A stretch of DNA of 64,000 nt, taken from contig NZ_JAKFGM010000001.1 of the NCBI RefSeq assembly GCF_021502585.1, positions 930,001-994,000 of the forward strand. The letters are read 5' to 3'. Under the pieces are notes generated by a model. That model did not search any database and was not told where the DNA came from. It was given only the letters and a program-made list of their open reading frames with translations. A program made the translations under genes and the position numbers. Below, piece by piece: positions 10,722 through 19,638 of the stretch. Within the stretch, counting starts at the first letter, position 1. Every line of letters begins with the position of its first letter. The stretch comes from Sphingomonas cremea (GTDB lineage: Bacteria; Pseudomonadota; Alphaproteobacteria; Sphingomonadales; Sphingomonadaceae).

Positions 10722-11708
10722 ATGGCATTCGATCACGAAACTGCTGAAACCATTGCGCCGGTGCTGGCCATAATCGGACAGGAAGCGCGCCTTGACCCGA
10801 ATTGGACCTGTCACATGCTGGAAGCAGTGGCCGGCCAGGTCTTGCCGGATTTTCATCGACGGCAACGGAATAACGCTGCCTGCAACGCCGATCGGATCAG
10901 CCATGGCGAAAGGGTCATCGCAAATGCAACCCCCGCCATCGACGATCTTGTACAACTGTCTCACGCTTACGCCGCCGAAGAATGCCTGATTGAAGCTTTG
11001 TACCGGATTTCGATGGCAGTCGAACTTCAACCGAAAAACGGAGAGCTACTTCGGCTCAAGGCGAGCATCTTGGAACGCATGGGCCGGTTCGAAGAAGCAT
11101 TGCATGCCGCGCAACAGGCTAAGGAGCTCGGAGCCGAGCCTGATGCCATTTCCGCCGACATCGATCGGATAAACGGCCAGCATGTCGCCCACCTTGAAGC
11201 GATGGCGGAGCAACTCCTGCCTTCGATTTATCGGCAACGAAGGAGTATGACCGTCTGCGGTGCCGAGCGTATCCGTATTGGAATGAAACTGGCATCGTCC
11301 GCGGAAGTCGACGTCGACGACCTGGTACAGTTGGCGCACGCTTGTGCTGCCGAGGAAATGCTTGCCGACGCTCTGTATTGGATGGGCAAGGTGATTGAGC
11401 TGAAACCTGACCAGGGAGAGCATTTGCGCTTCAAGGCGAGCATCCTGGAACGCATGGGCCGGTTTGAAGGAGCATTGCAGGTCGCGAACGATGCAAGGAT
11501 TCTCGGCTCGGACACTGAATCCATTTCTTTCGATGCGGAGCGGATCGAAGCGCAGCTGGTTTGCCACCTGGCTGAAGTCAGTAGTTGCTTAGACACTGCG
11601 GCCTCCCTGCCCGCCTCCGTGAAGTTGCTGTGCATGGGTCGTCTGACATTCCCAGAATTCATCAATCTCATTGGCAAGATAGTTAGAGCGTATGCAAATA
11701 AGAATTAG
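10722..11708 (+). CDS. TPR-like protein with internal tandem duplication
   Basis: 328 aa, no enzyme motif recognised. Two copies of a unit of 125 residues follow each other (about 27-150 and 151-275). Each ends with a TPR-like helix pair (KASILERMGRFE, identical in both copies). The DNA copies around 11061 and 11436 are almost identical, offset 375 bp. No signal peptide. In a capsule operon a TPR protein could scaffold glycosyltransferases, but that is inference. It overlaps the next gene by 17 bp. Confidence 0.7.
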   Translation: MAFDHETAETIAPVLAIIGQEARLDPNWTCHMLEAVAGQVLPDFHRRQRNNAACNADRISHGERVIANATPAIDDLVQLSHAYAAEECLIEALYRISMAVELQPKNGELLRLKASILERMGRFEEALHAAQQAKELGAEPDAISADIDRINGQHVAHLEAMAEQLLPSIYRQRRSMTVCGAERIRIGMKLASSAEVDVDDLVQLAHACAAEEMLADALYWMGKVIELKPDQGEHLRFKASILERMGRFEGALQVANDARILGSDTESISFDAERIEAQLVCHLAEVSSCLDTAASLPASVKLLCMGRLTFPEFINLIGKIVRAYANKN

Positions 11709-12858
11709 TGCCCTGGTGATCGCGATGGGCATCATGTCCGGCTGTTCGTCGTTCGGGGCAAGCGGGCCGAGTGGGAGTGCCATCATGAATGCGGCGGACA
11801 AGCCGCTGGCCAGCGCGACGATCAGCGTCGCCCCCTTGACCGAGGACATTGCACGCCAACTGGCGGCGGCGGACCGGACGCCGAACTTCTCGCATATGTT
11901 CACCGAAACCGAAGTCATGGGATCGCGCCTTGGGCGCGGCGACGTCCTGGAGATTACGCTCTGGGAGGCGCCGCCTGCCGTGCTGTTCGGGTCGGTAGCC
12001 GGCCTTATGTCCGGTGCTCCGGTCGCGTCGAACAGCCTGTCTCAGCCCGGCCAGGTGGTTGACGAAAATGGGCTGATCAAGGTTCCGTTTGCTGGTTCCA
12101 TCCGTGCCGCCGGCCGCACCCCGGCCGAAATCGAGCAGGACATTGTGTCGCGCCTCCGCGGCAAGGCCCATCAGCCGCAGGCGATGGTCCGCCTGGTCCG
12201 AAACCAGGCAACTAATGTCACAGTTGTCGGCGATGTCGCCAATAGTGGCAGGATACCCCTCACGCCGAAGGGCGAGCGTTTGCTCGATGTGCTCGCCGGT
12301 GCCGGCGGGGTCAAACAGGCCGTAAGCAAGACGGTTGTTCAAATTACGCGGGGCGACCGGCTCGCCTCGATGCCGCTGGAAACCGTCATCCGCGATCCTA
12401 GTCAGAATATCGTAGTCCAGCCGGACGACATCGTGACGGTGGCTTATCAACCCTACAGCTTCATCGCCCTCGGCGCGACGGGCAGCAATAGCGAGCTTCC
12501 GTTCGAAGCAACCGGCATCAACCTGGCGCAGGCCATGGGCCGGGTAGGCGGGCTGCGCGATGATCGGGCCGACATTCGCGGTGTGTTCGTCTTCCGCCTC
12601 GAGGACCCGGCGGCGCTGGGTAGCCAGCTGCCGCCCAATGCCCGACTTACGTCCGACGGCAAACTTCCCGTCATCTACCAGCTTGACCTGAAGCAACCAG
12701 GAAGCCTCTTCGTCGCCCAAAGCTTCCCAATGCGGAACAGGGACGTGCTTTACGTTTCCGACGCTCCGCTCGCCGATCTTCAGAAGTTCATGAATATGGT
12801 CTCGTCCGCCGCCTTCTCCGTTATTGGCGTCGCTAACGCAGTCGATAGCGGGCAGTAA
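11692..12858 (+). CDS. kpsD: Outer-membrane polysaccharide export lipoprotein (KpsD/Wza family)
   Basis: 388 aa. The signal peptide ends in a lipobox (IMSGC, Cys18). A poly_export domain follows (RLGRGDVLEITLWE at about 78, then GLIKVPFAGSIRAAGRTPAEIE), then SLBB-type beta-grasp repeats (NVTVVGDVANSGRIPLT; FIALGATGSNSELPF) and a C-terminal helix. Family role: forms the outer-membrane channel through which KpsMT-KpsE pass the polymer. Start ATG 11692 lies inside the end of the preceding gene. Confidence 0.92.
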   Translation: MQIRISALVIAMGIMSGCSSFGASGPSGSAIMNAADKPLASATISVAPLTEDIARQLAAADRTPNFSHMFTETEVMGSRLGRGDVLEITLWEAPPAVLFGSVAGLMSGAPVASNSLSQPGQVVDENGLIKVPFAGSIRAAGRTPAEIEQDIVSRLRGKAHQPQAMVRLVRNQATNVTVVGDVANSGRIPLTPKGERLLDVLAGAGGVKQAVSKTVVQITRGDRLASMPLETVIRDPSQNIVVQPDDIVTVAYQPYSFIALGATGSNSELPFEATGINLAQAMGRVGGLRDDRADIRGVFVFRLEDPAALGSQLPPNARLTSDGKLPVIYQLDLKQPGSLFVAQSFPMRNRDVLYVSDAPLADLQKFMNMVSSAAFSVIGVANAVDSGQ

Positions 12859-12871
12859 CGGATCAGCTGTT

Positions 12872-13687
12872 ATGGCCAACTCCGCTGCGCCGCGCTTTGC
12901 GGTCATCATTCCTGCTCGGTTCGAGTCCAGCCGTTTCCCCGGCAAACCCTTGGCCAAGCTGCATGGGTCGACCGGCGCGGCGAAACCGCTGATCCAGCGA
13001 AGTTGGGAGGCCGCTGTCGCCGCCTGCGACAAGGACCAGGTTTGGGTTGCCACTGACGACGAACGCATTGCCGATGAGGTCTGCGGGTTCGGCGGCCAGG
13101 TCGTCATGACCTCCAGCGAATGCCGAAATGGAACCGAGCGCTGCGCTGAAGCGGCCGTGCAAATAGCCGACTGCCCGGATGTCGTCGTAAACTTCCAAGG
13201 CGATGCGCCGCTAACGCCGGCAGCTTTGATCGGACAGCTGGCCGCTGCGCTTGCCGAGGACCCGTACGCCGCAATGACGACACCGGCCCTGCAATGCTCA
13301 CCCTCGACATACGCGCATCTGGAGGCTGATAGCGCCGCAGGCCGCGTCGGCGGGACAACCGTCATTTTCAACCGGCTGAACCAAGCGCTCTACTTTTCGA
13401 AGCGGGTACTTCCCTACATTCCGCCGGAGACTCCCTTCCCGGCCGGCCATGTCCACCTCCACCTCGGCATCTACGCCTATCGGCGCGAGGATCTCGCCCG
13501 CTATGCCGCGGCCTCACCGTCGACATTGGAATCGCTGGAAGGGTTGGAGCAGCTCCGCTTTCTCGCGGAAGGCCAAGTCGTAAAGATCGTACCGGTAGAT
13601 CCGGTGGGTTGGGACTGTATCGAGCTCAACAATCCAAGCGACGTGGCACCGATCGAAGAGATCCTTCGGCAGCGCGGGATCGAATAG
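12872..13687 (+). CDS. kdsB: 3-deoxy-manno-octulosonate cytidylyltransferase (CMP-Kdo synthetase)
   Basis: 271 aa. Makes CMP-Kdo from CTP and Kdo. The nucleotidyltransferase signature [16 protein letters not shown] opens the protein; VATDDERI, the [15 protein letters not shown] loop (normally S..H.SGT.R) and [10 protein letters not shown] follow. The usual H-x-S-G-T core is here E-C-R-N-G-T, a divergence worth noting. The frame is open upstream to 12824, but ATG 12872, after the kpsD stop, gives the normal N-terminus. Start of the Kdo module kdsB-kdsA-kpsC-kpsS. Confidence 0.9.
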   Translation: MANSAAPRFAVIIPARFESSRFPGKPLAKLHGSTGAAKPLIQRSWEAAVAACDKDQVWVATDDERIADEVCGFGGQVVMTSSECRNGTERCAEAAVQIADCPDVVVNFQGDAPLTPAALIGQLAAALAEDPYAAMTTPALQCSPSTYAHLEADSAAGRVGGTTVIFNRLNQALYFSKRVLPYIPPETPFPAGHVHLHLGIYAYRREDLARYAAASPSTLESLEGLEQLRFLAEGQVVKIVPVDPVGWDCIELNNPSDVAPIEEILRQRGIE

Positions 13688-13689
13688 CC

Positions 13690-14538
13690 ATGTCCGTGAC
13701 CGCCGTCAGCCTTCCAGGAGGTATCACATTCTCCAACGACCGGCCGTTCGGGCTGATTGGTGGAATGAACGTGATTGAAAGCGAGGAATTGCTGCATTGC
13801 GTGGCCGAAGAGTTCGTTACAGTGACGCGGGAGTTGGGCATTGCCTTTGTGTTCAAGGCGTCGTTCGACAAAGCCAACCGATCGTCGATCCATTCCTATC
13901 GCGGCCCCGGGATGGAAGCGGGAATGGCGATGCTGGCTCGCGTTAAGGAGCGCTTCGGCGTTCCGGTCCTGACGGACGTTCACGAACCCTGGCAGGCGCG
14001 GCAGGCAGCAGAAGTTGCAGACATCATCCAGCTGCCGGCCTTCCTCGCCCGGCAGACCGATCTGGTGACTGCGATGGCAAGGACGGGCGCGGTCATAAAC
14101 GTCAAGAAGCCGCAGTTCCTCGCCCCGGCCGAAATGCGGCATATCATCGAGAAATTCCGCGAAGCTGGTAGCGACAAGATCCTGCTGTGCGAGAGAGGAA
14201 GTAGCTTCGGCTACAACAACCTCGTCGTCGACATGCTTGGCATTGATGATATGAGAAGCATGGCTCCCGTCATCTTCGACGTGACTCATGCACTGCAACG
14301 GCCGGGCGGACGGCCCGACAGCGCTGACGGCCGCGGAACGCAGGCCGCCCCACTGGCACGCGCAGGGCTTGCGGTCGGAATTGCCGGTTTGTTCGTCGAG
14401 GCACACCCCAATCCTTTAAAGGCGCTTTGCGACGGGCCAAGCGCCTTGGATCTTTCAGATCTCCGCGATTTCCTTCGACAGGCGAAGGCCGTGGATTCGG
14501 CCGTAAAAGGCTCCGCATTGGCGGGCGTTGAGGCCTAG
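13690..14538 (+). CDS. kdsA: 3-deoxy-8-phosphooctulonate synthase (Kdo-8-P synthase)
   Basis: 282 aa TIM-barrel enzyme condensing PEP and arabinose-5-phosphate. Strong family motifs: [67 protein letters not shown]. The Asn in GGMN marks the metal-independent KdsA class. Start ATG 13690 is two bases after the kdsB stop; an upstream in-frame start would intrude into kdsB. The stop abuts the kpsC ATG. Arabinose-5-phosphate would come from the KpsF/KdsD isomerase at 18634. Confidence 0.96.
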   Translation: MSVTAVSLPGGITFSNDRPFGLIGGMNVIESEELLHCVAEEFVTVTRELGIAFVFKASFDKANRSSIHSYRGPGMEAGMAMLARVKERFGVPVLTDVHEPWQARQAAEVADIIQLPAFLARQTDLVTAMARTGAVINVKKPQFLAPAEMRHIIEKFREAGSDKILLCERGSSFGYNNLVVDMLGIDDMRSMAPVIFDVTHALQRPGGRPDSADGRGTQAAPLARAGLAVGIAGLFVEAHPNPLKALCDGPSALDLSDLRDFLRQAKAVDSAVKGSALAGVEA

Positions 14539-16182
14539 ATGGCCGAAGCCTTTCTCAGACTGCCTCCATTCCCTGGCCACTGCTCGCGGCCGCTGGCGTC
14601 GGCAGGTGGCTCGCCAATCGACGACGGAATGGGCCTGGACCTAGTCAGCTTGTTGAAGTCCAGTCGGGTCGGCGGAAATTTTTGGGGTAGCCAGCCAAAG
14701 CTTCCCGAAGGGCGCGACCTAATAATTGCTCCTTCGTCGCGCGGCCTGGCGCTGGAGATGCTGAAGGCGGCAAATGCCGAGGGCCTAAGCGGCCGGTGCG
14801 TCATGATCGATTCCCATGGGCTGGGAGCGTTCAGCACCGAGGCGCCGATTCTTACCGGTAGTATCGACCTATGGCATATTGCCGATGGGGCTGCCGCGAT
14901 TTGGGCGAACGCCGACCATGAGCTGTCGCTGGTAGCTTCTTTGCTCGGGCGATCGGTAAGGTACTTTTGTGGCGGCAGGTTCGGCAGTCTTTCGGGCGAC
15001 CGGCGCCTGGAGCACGTTGTTCAGCAAGCCGTTTCCGGCTGGACCTACTCTTGCCCATTTAGCGGTGAGGCAATTACTCCCGCCCGGGCGATCAAGCTGC
15101 TTTCAGACTGGCGCCGGCTGATCGATCGCAATCGATCAATCTCATCTGTACTTGGCATCGCAGGCTGGAAGCGCCCAACGGTCGATCCGATGCTCTGGGA
15201 CGGGTCGGACATGCCGCGCCGCTCTACCGAGCTCAGTCCATCATTTCGCGGCGGTTCGGTCGTGGCAGTGTGGAAGTCACGGACATCTACCACCCTCCTC
15301 AACCGCATTTCCGAGGCCGGGCTACCCGTCGCCGAAATCGAGGATGGGATGATCCGCGGACGAGGCCTTGGTGCCAATTGCGTCCCGCCTTTGTCGATCG
15401 TGGTCGATTTCACCGGCATTTATTTTGACCCAACCCAAACAAGCGATCTCGAGCGCATCCTCCAAACCGCGGACATGGATGAAGCATTGCTTGATCGGGC
15501 CGCGCGATTGAAACGGACGGTCCTCGATGGAGGGATCAGCAAATATGATGCCGGATCGCGCCAGGAGCTGAAATCCAAAAGCGGTCATCGGATCCTGGTC
15601 ATGGGACAAGTAGAGGATGATCGGTCCGTTCTGAACGGCGGCCCGGGCCAGACCAACCTCGGGCTATTGATGCGCGCTCGCCAGCTCGAACCGGACGCGT
15701 GGCTCATTTATCGGCCCCACCCCGACGTAGAAGCCGGGCATCGAAAGGGACATATCCCCGATCACCGCGCCCTTCAGTTCGCCAATGAGATCGAGCGTGG
15801 CAACTCAATCGCCTCGCTCATCGACAGCGTTGACGGCGTGCACTGCATTACGTCGTTGGGCGGGTTTGAAGCACTGCTTCGAGGAAAGCAGGTAACCACC
15901 CACGGAGTGCCATTCTACGCCGGATGGGGTCTGACGATCGACCTTGGCCCGATCCCGTCGCGCCGCACTAGGCGACGCAGCCTCGATGAATTGGTCGCTG
16001 CGACACTGATCCTTTATCCCAACTATTTGGATCCCGTGACACGATTACCCTGCCCGCCTGAGGTGCTCGTTAACCGCATCGCCAACAACGAAGACAGGCT
16101 TGCGACACCACTGGCCTGGCTAAGGTCGTCTCAGGGGAAGCTAAAGGCGGCGCTTCGCCGTATTTGGGATGCGGCCGCATGA
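14539..16182 (+). CDS. kpsC: Capsule beta-Kdo transferase, KpsC-type, shortened
   Basis: 547 aa. The C-terminal part (about 205-520) carries KpsC/KpsS hallmarks: VLGIAGWKRP, IEDGMIRGRGLG, PLSIVVDFTGIYFDPTQ, LIYRPHPDVEAGHRKG and HGVPFYAGWGLT. Canonical KpsC is about 670 residues with two such Kdo-transferase halves; here only one complete half is recognisable and the first 200 residues are a weak, shortened remnant or a different domain. Family role: extends the Kdo linker on lysophosphatidylglycerol. It ends in an ATGA overlap with kpsS. Confidence 0.85.
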   Translation: MAEAFLRLPPFPGHCSRPLASAGGSPIDDGMGLDLVSLLKSSRVGGNFWGSQPKLPEGRDLIIAPSSRGLALEMLKAANAEGLSGRCVMIDSHGLGAFSTEAPILTGSIDLWHIADGAAAIWANADHELSLVASLLGRSVRYFCGGRFGSLSGDRRLEHVVQQAVSGWTYSCPFSGEAITPARAIKLLSDWRRLIDRNRSISSVLGIAGWKRPTVDPMLWDGSDMPRRSTELSPSFRGGSVVAVWKSRTSTTLLNRISEAGLPVAEIEDGMIRGRGLGANCVPPLSIVVDFTGIYFDPTQTSDLERILQTADMDEALLDRAARLKRTVLDGGISKYDAGSRQELKSKSGHRILVMGQVEDDRSVLNGGPGQTNLGLLMRARQLEPDAWLIYRPHPDVEAGHRKGHIPDHRALQFANEIERGNSIASLIDSVDGVHCITSLGGFEALLRGKQVTTHGVPFYAGWGLTIDLGPIPSRRTRRRSLDELVAATLILYPNYLDPVTRLPCPPEVLVNRIANNEDRLATPLAWLRSSQGKLKAALRRIWDAAA

Positions 16183-17471
16183 CCGTGTTTCCCGAGGCGC
16201 CACGCCGGTCCTTCCTGTTCCTCCAGGGGCCACCCGGACCCTTCTTCCTAAATTTGTCATTGCGGCTGCGCGAACTCGGCCATTGCATCCACCGTATCAA
16301 CCTGTCTGGCGGCGACCGCTACGATTGGCCTGTCGGCGCGACCAACTATCGCGGGACTATGTCGGCCTGGCCGATGTTCTTCGACCGTTTCCTGAGGTCC
16401 AACCAAATTACCGACGTCATTCTCTATGGCGACTGCCGACCGGTACACCAGGCCGCGGTCCGAATGGCCAAGCTCCGCGGAGTTCGAGTGTTCGTGTTCG
16501 AGGAGGGCTATATCCGTCCCGACTGGATGACCTTGGAGCGTGACGGGGTGAACGGTCATTCGCCGTTCGACCGCGATCCGGGACTGATCCTTGCCTCGAG
16601 CAGCTGGCTGCCGGAAATTCCGGACCTGCCTTCAATCACTGCTGATTTTCGGCGCCGGGCACGCGATAGCTACTGGCATTACCACCACGTGGTGACTGGT
16701 CGCCTCAGCTTCCCATTCTATCGAACGCACCGCAGCCACTCGATTATCGGCGAAGGTTTCGGATGGTTGATGAAATTTGCTCGAAGCAGCCGGCGGGCGC
16801 GGCAGGCCGAAGAGGCGCTTGCCGCGATAGACGGCAAGAAATTCGTGCTGTTCCCGCTACAACTCACCGGCGATTATCAGATCAGGGCCCACTCGCCGTT
16901 CGACTCGATGCCGCAGGCAGTCGACTATGTGCTCGACAGTTTTGCTGCCCATGCTGCGCCGAACCAGCTGCTCCTAGTCAAGGAGCACCCGCTCGATGCG
17001 TCGTGGCGGAACTGGCGACTTTATCTGACATTGCGCGCGAAGCGGCTCAGAATCGGCGATCGGGTTATCTGCATCGACGGCGGCGATTTGCAGCAGTTGT
17101 CTACGACGGCCTCTGGCATGGTCTGCGTAAACAGTACCTCCGGAACACTTGCCCTTGAAACCGGTATCCCGGTCGTGGTCCTAGGCGACGCGGTCTATGA
17201 CGTTCCAGGCATAACGCATCAATCCGGGTTAGATAGATTCTGGCGCAGTCCCGAACGGCCCGATCCGGACCTTTATGCCGCGTTCAAAAAGTCACTGCAC
17301 GCCAAGTGCCTGGTCCGGGGCGGACTTGCCAGCGCATCGGCTACGGAAACGCTGGTCATCAACAGTGTCGAGCGGTTGTTGGCTGAAGACTGGATGCCGC
17401 TCCATTCCCATAAAGGCGGGTTAATCAACTTGGATGCCGAACGTCAGCTCCGTTCATCGGCCCTAAGTTAA
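16179..17471 (+). CDS. kpsS: Capsule Kdo transferase KpsS
   Basis: 430 aa. KpsS adds the first beta-Kdo to the lipid anchor of group 2 capsules. Hallmarks: FLQGPPGPFF at the N-terminus, FFDRFLRSN, YGDCRP, FEEGYIRPDWMTLE, FPLQLTGDYQIRAHS, LLVKEHPLD and a C-terminal VNSTSGTLALETGIPV. ATG 16179 overlaps the kpsC stop (ATGA) and is preferred over an in-frame TTG five codons upstream. Confidence 0.93.
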   Translation: MTVFPEAPRRSFLFLQGPPGPFFLNLSLRLRELGHCIHRINLSGGDRYDWPVGATNYRGTMSAWPMFFDRFLRSNQITDVILYGDCRPVHQAAVRMAKLRGVRVFVFEEGYIRPDWMTLERDGVNGHSPFDRDPGLILASSSWLPEIPDLPSITADFRRRARDSYWHYHHVVTGRLSFPFYRTHRSHSIIGEGFGWLMKFARSSRRARQAEEALAAIDGKKFVLFPLQLTGDYQIRAHSPFDSMPQAVDYVLDSFAAHAAPNQLLLVKEHPLDASWRNWRLYLTLRAKRLRIGDRVICIDGGDLQQLSTTASGMVCVNSTSGTLALETGIPVVVLGDAVYDVPGITHQSGLDRFWRSPERPDPDLYAAFKKSLHAKCLVRGGLASASATETLVINSVERLLAEDWMPLHSHKGGLINLDAERQLRSSALS

Positions 17472-17482
17472 GCCCACCCTCA

Positions 17483-18637
17483 ATGTCTGACGCACCAATT
17501 CTGTTCGATGTAAGCCGCCTCATTTGGCGGCAGTGGACCGGTCGGCTCCCCACCGGAATTGATCGGGTTTGCCTGGCCTATCTCGAGCATTTTCAATCCA
17601 GGACCTTGGCGGCTGTTCAGTTTCGCGGTTTCCGCCGGATCTTTGACCGCACGGGCAGCAAACGGATATTTGATCTACTGCTGAGCGGATCGAAACACTT
17701 TCGTTCGAATTTAGTCGCGACACTGGCCGCCACTGCTGGAAGTGCGGACCGCATCATTGCCGGACAAATCTATTTGAACGTCGGGCATACGGGGTTGAAT
17801 TCACCGCATATGGGACCTTGGCTTGCGCGGCAACGGCTGCGGCCGGTGTTCCTGATTCACGACCTGATCCCGATAACTCATCCGCAATATTGCCGCGAAG
17901 GCGAAGATGCCCGGCACAAATTGCGCATGGAAACGGCGTTGCGGTCAGCGAAAGGGCTGATCATTAACTCGGCGGCGACCAGGCGCGTCCTCGCCGACTT
18001 TGCGAACGACCACAGAATCACCATGCCGCCAAGCCTCATCGCCTGGCTGGGAATTGATACCAGGCCTACGAACCCTTCCGTCGACGCCACCTTTCAGGAT
18101 CGACCGTACTTCGTGATGGTCGGCACGATCGAGGCCCGGAAGAACCACCTCGCGATACTCGAAGCATGGCGCGACATCGTCGCTAGGCCGGGCAGCCAGG
18201 CCCCGGACCTGATCATCATCGGCCAGCGTGGCTGGGAAGCAGCGGACGCTATCGCAATCCTTGACGATCCCGGGCCTTTGAAAAGTTATGTTCACGAAAT
18301 GGCGGGATGCGACGATGCACAGATGAGCAAATTGCTTGCTGGCGCCCGTGCCATGCTGATGCCCAGCTTCGTTGAAGGCTTCGGCCTGCCCGTCGTTGAA
18401 GCATTGCACCAACGCGTACCCGTTATTGCCAGCGATATACCGGTCTTCCGCGAGATTGCGGACGTCATCCCGACCTATATCGATCCCCATGATCGTACGG
18501 CCTGGGCCAACGCCGTCATCGATTACAGCGGCAACAGTGTTGAACGTCGGAGGCAATTGGCTGCCGCATCCGCTTATGAGGCCCCGGACTGGCGCAACCA
18601 CTTCGCCTTGGTCGATGAGTTTCTAGAGACGCTTTAA
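17483..18637 (+). CDS. GT4-family glycosyltransferase
   Basis: 384 aa. The N-terminus LFDVSRLIWRQWTGRLPTGIDRV is a pattern seen in bacterial capsule and adhesin glycosyltransferases. The GT-B C-domain shows VGTIEARKNH, LIIIGQRGW, and MPSFVEGFGLPVVEAL with the donor-binding acidic pair. Probably adds another capsule sugar; substrate unknown. It is the last gene of the capsule operon and its stop overlaps the convergent kpsF stop by 3 bp. Confidence 0.88.
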   Translation: MSDAPILFDVSRLIWRQWTGRLPTGIDRVCLAYLEHFQSRTLAAVQFRGFRRIFDRTGSKRIFDLLLSGSKHFRSNLVATLAATAGSADRIIAGQIYLNVGHTGLNSPHMGPWLARQRLRPVFLIHDLIPITHPQYCREGEDARHKLRMETALRSAKGLIINSAATRRVLADFANDHRITMPPSLIAWLGIDTRPTNPSVDATFQDRPYFVMVGTIEARKNHLAILEAWRDIVARPGSQAPDLIIIGQRGWEAADAIAILDDPGPLKSYVHEMAGCDDAQMSKLLAGARAMLMPSFVEGFGLPVVEALHQRVPVIASDIPVFREIADVIPTYIDPHDRTAWANAVIDYSGNSVERRRQLAAASAYEAPDWRNHFALVDEFLETL

Positions 18638-19638
18638 TTCAGGCCAAGACGCAGGAAGTCGTGGATGTGTACGATCCCGATTGGCACGTTCGTATTCACT
18701 GGTGCATTGGGTTCAATCACGAAGGCAGCGGTAACCTTGCTGTCGTTGAGCAGCTGCAGTGCTTCCTCAGCCCGCATATTCGCGTTCACCGTGATGGGAT
18801 CGGTGGTCATCACCTCTTCAGCCGTAGCCGCAGAAAGCTCCTCGAAATGGCGACGAAGGTCGCCATCAGTAATCGCTCCAACCAGCCGGCCGGCGGGGTC
18901 CACGACACCAGCAATTCCGAAGCCCATCGATGTCATCGTCAAGATCACGTCACGCATGTGAGTCGATTGATCGACCAGCGGCACTCGGGACGACGGATGC
19001 ATAATATCGCTGACTGGCGTTAGACGCAGGCCAAGCGACCCATTCGGGTGAAGAGTCTTCATGCAATCTGCAGTGAATCCGCGAATATCCATCAATGCCA
19101 TTGCAAGTGCGTCACCGAGTGCCAGCTGCATTGTCGTCGATGTGGTCGGTGCGATATTTGCCGGGCAGGCCTCCCTTGCTGCTGGAAGGCAGAGTTTGAT
19201 GTCGGCATTGCGCATAACCAACGAATCCATACGCGACGCGACGCCTATCACCGGAACGCCGATCTTGCTTGCATATTCAAGGAAGGCACGAAGCTCGCTG
19301 GTATTACCCGAATTGGAAATGACGATGAGCACGTCGCCCGGGATAAGCATCCCCAAATCGCCATGGGAAGCCTCGCCGGGATGGACGTAGAAGGCCGGGG
19401 TACCCGTAGCGGCCATTGTTGATGCCCATTTGCGGCCGACATGCCCGGACTTGCCCATTCCGGTGATTACGACGCGCCTGCGCGAATCCAGGATCGCATC
19501 GCAAGCCATGACGAAGGATTGATCGAGTGATGCCGCCAGCAGTTGGAGCGCCGCGGCCTCAACTCTTACAACCTCTATTCCGCGCTCGAGTATTGTGTCG
19601 GCCGGATACGCGGACCGGACAGTATTTTGCATCGACAT
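18634..19638 (-). CDS. kdsD: D-arabinose-5-phosphate isomerase (KpsF/KdsD/GutQ family)
   Basis: 334 aa. Converts ribulose-5-phosphate to arabinose-5-phosphate, the Kdo precursor. A SIS domain (about 40-175) shows VITGMGKSGHVGRKWA and PGEASHGDLGM, with SNSGNTSEL for sugar-phosphate binding, followed by two CBS domains (about 210-330; ITDGDLRRHFE). All known KdsD-type active-site stretches appear intact. Transcribed towards the capsule operon; as its neighbour it is more likely the capsule-linked KpsF paralogue than the housekeeping copy. Confidence 0.93.
   Translation of the reverse strand: MSMQNTVRSAYPADTILERGIEVVRVEAAALQLLAASLDQSFVMACDAILDSRRRVVITGMGKSGHVGRKWASTMAATGTPAFYVHPGEASHGDLGMLIPGDVLIVISNSGNTSELRAFLEYASKIGVPVIGVASRMDSLVMRNADIKLCLPAAREACPANIAPTTSTTMQLALGDALAMALMDIRGFTADCMKTLHPNGSLGLRLTPVSDIMHPSSRVPLVDQSTHMRDVILTMTSMGFGIAGVVDPAGRLVGAITDGDLRRHFEELSAATAEEVMTTDPITVNANMRAEEALQLLNDSKVTAAFVIEPNAPVNTNVPIGIVHIHDFLRLGLN

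Noticed and set aside
11683-13371. 562-aa minus-strand frame opposite kpsD/kdsB
   Set aside because: Long only because high GC removes stops; both plus-strand genes have clear family motifs.
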